Positions 59,926-64,000 of a DNA stretch of 64,000 nucleotides are shown here, piece after piece. The DNA comes from Nepenthes gracilis (lineage: Eukaryota > Streptophyta > Magnoliopsida > Caryophyllales > Nepenthaceae), in NCBI GenBank assembly GCA_033239525.1, contig BSYO01000004.1:8461410-8525409 (forward strand), read 5' to 3'. The notes beneath the pieces are model-generated. The model saw nothing but the letters and a program-made list of their open reading frames with translations. It searched no databases and was not told the origin of the DNA. Numbering within the stretch: the first letter of the stretch is position 1; the number at the start of each line of letters is the position of its first letter. The position numbers and the translations under genes were made by a program.

Positions 59926-62900
59926 ATTAAGTCAGATATTATTTTAAAAATAAAAAAAAATATTAGCTATTTAAGGAATATGAATTTGATTAGAAAAATG
60001 AAGGTGGACGAAGGACTTTCGCATTGCTTGACATTCACGGCTTGCCTTGAGGAAAAAAATATAATAAAAAAAAGAAAGAGAAGGAAAGAAGATGGGATTT
60101 GAGGTAGAAAGGCAAATATACAAAAAGAGCACAATCTCATGCTAGCATTGGTCGGCTGGGTTGACATACGAAACCTTATCTCCAAAAATCCCAAGTCTCC
60201 CCACATTATTCACCCTTTTCCCAAAAATGATTGTAAATTTTAAATAAAATATTCACCCTTTTTTCCAAAAATAATTGTAAATTATAAATAAAAAAATACC
60301 CATATGGATAGAAGCATAGGTGTTAAATATATCATATCAAATTGACACGACCCATTTATTTGAACTGCTTGCTTGTAAATAGATTGTACCAGCACGGCCT
60401 ACGATTTTAAAATTTTGGCTAAACTTGATGTGCGGCTTACGATGTATTGGGCCGAACGTGTACGTGGGCCAAGCCAAACCACATGGCCAACATAGCTCAT
60501 AAGTCATTTGATATGCGGCTTGTCATAATTTAAAATATTAGGTGGTGTTATATATAATTTGACACTGTTTATCACAATGTATCTGGCATAGCCCACGGTG
60601 TGCCAAATTATGTCGTAGAATGAGTGGCATAACCTATTTAATACCTTTAGATAATAGGTCAATTGAATCTACTCTAAAAAATTATATAAATATAAATAAA
60701 TAAATAAATATATATATATAATTAAACTAAAATTTTTAATTAATCTTATTAAATTTATTTATTAAAATTTGGGATTTAATTTTCTCTTATGATTAGTCTA
60801 TTTTCTGATTTTTTTTTTAATAAGTGATATTATAGGTTTTTTATTTACCATGCTAAAATTGGTAAAATCTGTTAAAAAAAAATTTAGATCCCTCCATGCG
60901 TATAACACGGCATATTTTAAAATGATTTTGAGTTCTAAAATTATATTTAAAAAACGCTTATATCAAAAAGAAAATTTTTATTCCACAAGCTATTTAGACT
61001 TATGTATAAATGTCAAATTATAATTGATTGTGTAATATGCTGACAAATTGAGCCATAATTGAACATAATAATTGAAATAGAATTTCTCTTTCATACTCAT
61101 GAGCCCTCCCCCATTCTCTTAACTTCTTCAGGAATCTAAAATCAGAATCGAATGCCCATCATACCAAATCATTGGCGGGCTCCACTTGACCCCACCCCAC
61201 CGGCCTGGCCCGCTTCCACGCGCCCACTTTAGACGTGCCAACCGTTCTCATCTTGACTTGGTGTATTCGTAACGATTACACCCAACAAATAGAATATGGA
61301 TATTAAAAATTATATACAAATAACTCAGTGATTTTTGTCTATTTTAATGAAGAATTTTCATCCTATATTAAAGTTATGTTAAATTTAGATAATTTAATTT
61401 TATTTATAAAATTTATGTAATAGATTAATTAGATAGATGATAATAAAAAATAATCATAAAATTAATTATAATATTCTAAATTATCTTTAAAAGTTTGTGA
61501 CAACTCAATGTCATATCCTTTAATATTCGTTATTGTACTCGACAGTTTGTGATATAATAGGTGAAGTTGAGCATCAAAAGAGATGGAGTGGGGACACAGT
61601 GGCATATCACTGGTGTTATATTTGTACAATATTGACATTAAATATATATATATATATACATTGAAAATTCTTTTATATTTTCAATAATTTGTAAGTATTA
61701 TGAGGTAATATATATGGTTGGTTTTTATTATATGTATATTTTTCTATATAGTTTGAATATATTATATAATTTCTCCCATATCCATCTTTAATAATGGAAG
61801 TTCAATTGCCCCTCCATAATTTCTCCCATTGAATGCTTTCATGACTCTAACACTGTCTTCCATTAAATCCAATTAAATATAAAATTTTCCTACATTTATA
61901 GAATTAATTCAAAGGTTTAAAACTACTACTACTACTATAATAATAACAATAATAATAATAATAATAATAGAGTTTTAAGTTTTATTAAGTAGAGTCATTT
62001 GTACAAATTTATTTTTTTATTTTATTTAAATTTATATAATATTATTGGAAAATATTAGTAATTTTATATTATTCTTGTCACATTATTTTAATTTTTTTAT
62101 GCCCACCCCCCCCTTTTTTCTATTCATAACTATCTAATTTCTTTTCATTGATAGTTTATTTTGTGTGCCTTTTAAGTGTTTAAACTATTTTAAATATTAT
62201 TTTTTATTAAAAAATTAAATAATTTTATTTAACTTACAAATTAAATATTGATGCTAAATACTGTTTTCCATCTTTTTTTTTTCCCATGTCCAATATATTT
62301 GTATTTAAATTAAGTAACCAGTAATCCTGAAGAATGATTATGTAGCTGTTATGAGAAACCATGGTTTTAATCTTTTAATATAGATTATGAGAGCCTATAA
62401 ATGTTGGAAAACAAAATTTCCAAAACTTAGATCTAAAATAGTTAAAATAATAGTGACTAAAAAATTATATTTGTGGAATTGTTTATATTAATTATATTCT
62501 TAAATTCTCTGCACGATATATAATGGATAGGGCTGGCTCTTTCACTATTATTTCTCTTTTAGAGTCTCTCAATAGAATAAGTCTCGAACTTATTTTATTA
62601 TTGTAAAAATTTTTTCTAAAACTATATAAAAAAATGCAACAGTGTCTCATACAAACTTTTTAGATACCAAGTAGGATTTTAGTCCTAATAAATGCTAATT
62701 TTATTACATTTATAATCATGTTAAATCTTATAACCTATGTACATGTCATATAACATAATACCATGTGTTCAAATCTTATTTAACTATAGTGCATATAATC
62801 TAATCATAAATACAATATATATATATATAAAATAGTCAAACCTAAATATTTAATTAACTATAATATTATTATAAGTTATATATCTAATCTCCTTTTATAA

Positions 62901-64000
62901 ATCAAAAATTATACAATTAAGATAGGCTTGTATGATAAAAAAAAATTCAGAGTACGTGGCAGGATAAAAAGCGATCGGTGGGGTAGAGTAGAAGTACTAA
63001 AGCAAGGGTCCAGATTGATTTGTCGGTGGATCTGTCTACAAGTTTAGGGTGTGTGCGTGCATATAGCCCATCATCAATAATTTTTCCCAAGAATTCTAAT
63101 GTATTCCTCTCTCTCTCTCATATTATATATATATATATAATTAATATGCCATTGATTATCTTCCAAATTTATAATAATAAAATAGTTTATTAATTAATAT
63201 ATACTACTGAATTCATATATGAATAAATATAAATATAAACATTATACTATTATAAAGTGTATTCTTAAATATTTTTGCCTAAATATGCACCTATCAAGTG
63301 ACACATGTATACATAGCCGACACTAGCAGACGATTTTATTTTTTGTTTTCTTCTTTTTCTTTTTTTTTCCCGTTTTGGTGGGTAATAGTGTAACTATGGG
63401 TAAACATAAATAATAAATTAGTTCAAAACTCAACATCATGCTCTTAGGTAAGCAGTGATATCTTTCCATGTCATATATCACGGGAGTCTAAAGCTAAAAT
63501 TCACCCAGCTAAAGGAAAAAAAACTATTGAACAAATAAACAATTCTTACTAAAATTTTTAAGGTTGTTTTCTGTAAAAATAAGTGATGTTACACCCCACT
63601 CATATGATATATTACTTAAATCGTGTCACGAAAAGTGTTAGATATGAATTTAATAATCTAAATATATTATTAAAAAAATACATAAAATTGATATCTCATA
63701 AAAAATAAATAACTATATTTAATAAATATTTGTTAACTTTACCAAAGTTTTAAAGATTTATTTTCCCATGAATGAGAGAGGTTACACCTCATTCACAAGA
63801 TACAATCCTAGGGCTGCATCATGTAGACCATTGCATATAAATTTAACTATATAGATATATTAATTTAAAAAGATTAAAACCAAAAAATAAAAGAGAAAAG
63901 AATATACAGCCATTAAAAACATAAATGATGACCATAGCACCGAATTGTTGATGCTCAACAATTTATATTAAACTCATCATATCATTTTATAATTTTGACT
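59926..64000. other. AT-rich intergenic sequence to the window end
   Basis: No gene supported. A more mixed block at 60350-60650 (GGCCTACGATTTTAAAATTT, TGTATTGGGCCGAACGTG, GTGGGCCAAGCC) looks like part of an old transposon, without identifiable ends. A GC-richer patch lies at 61170-61250. Microsatellites: (TA)n near 61644-61660 and 62816-62830, (AAT)n near 61935-61970, (TA)n near 63124-63140. A C-run at 62105-62113 precedes a T-run. Confidence 0.45.

Noticed and set aside
1..64000. CRISPR array, bacterial operons or organellar insertion
   Set aside because: No regularly spaced identical repeats with unique spacers, no operon structure and no recognisable plastid or mitochondrial genes; splice sites and repeats are those of a plant nuclear genome.

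Overview
The window looks like nuclear DNA of a flowering plant, most likely a dicot. It is strongly AT-rich, the genes have short GT-AG introns, and most of the space is LTR retrotransposon debris, MITE-like repeats, microsatellites and a large DNA transposon. All calls come from reading the sequence; nothing was aligned against a database.

Host genes are few. (1) 4080-5210 (+) holds the last exons of an OSCA/CSC1-like (RXW8-type) membrane channel gene; its 5' exons are not in the window. (2) 7130-9303 (-) is a three-exon gene whose 214-aa product has a plastid-transit-like N-terminus and several membrane segments; I do not recognise the family. (3) 26372-27625 (-) is a complete three-exon R2R3-MYB gene of subgroup 14 (RAX/MYB36/MYB68/MYB84/MYB87 group). 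(4) 46076-46249 (-) is a 57-codon cysteine-rich protein of a small, widely conserved plant family.

1-2900: decayed Ty1/copia pol plus its 3' LTR start, then an older repeat (R2). 4-9.5 kb: genes 1 and 2, convergent. 9.5-26 kb: gene-poor, with a MITE, two solo LTRs and a minisatellite. 26.3-27.7 kb: the MYB gene. 28-33.9 kb: a nest of solo LTRs (27992-29048, 29536-31578, 32453-33854), one of which sits inside the second R2 copy and one of which carries a MITE. 34-46 kb: AT-rich, with two SINE-like units. 46-46.4 kb: the small cysteine-rich gene. 60-64 kb: AT-rich, nothing coding.

The most interesting object is 48583-59922, an 11.3-kb CACTA (En/Spm-type) transposon. It has CACTACAA termini, a 3-bp GTA target duplication and mirrored subterminal motifs. 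It carries fragments of two unrelated host genes in the same orientation, with introns: five exons of a PDIL2-1-type protein disulfide isomerase and one exon of a phototropin-type kinase. Two related 3.35-kb non-autonomous LTR retrotransposons (50376-53729 and 54902-58267) later landed inside it. One split a PDI exon at a 5-bp AAAAA duplication; the other lies in a PDI intron. The fragment has a stop at the Trp of the WCGHC site and further damage, so I read it as a Pack-CACTA with dead gene cargo, not as a working PDI gene. The same LTR family left four solo LTRs elsewhere in the window.
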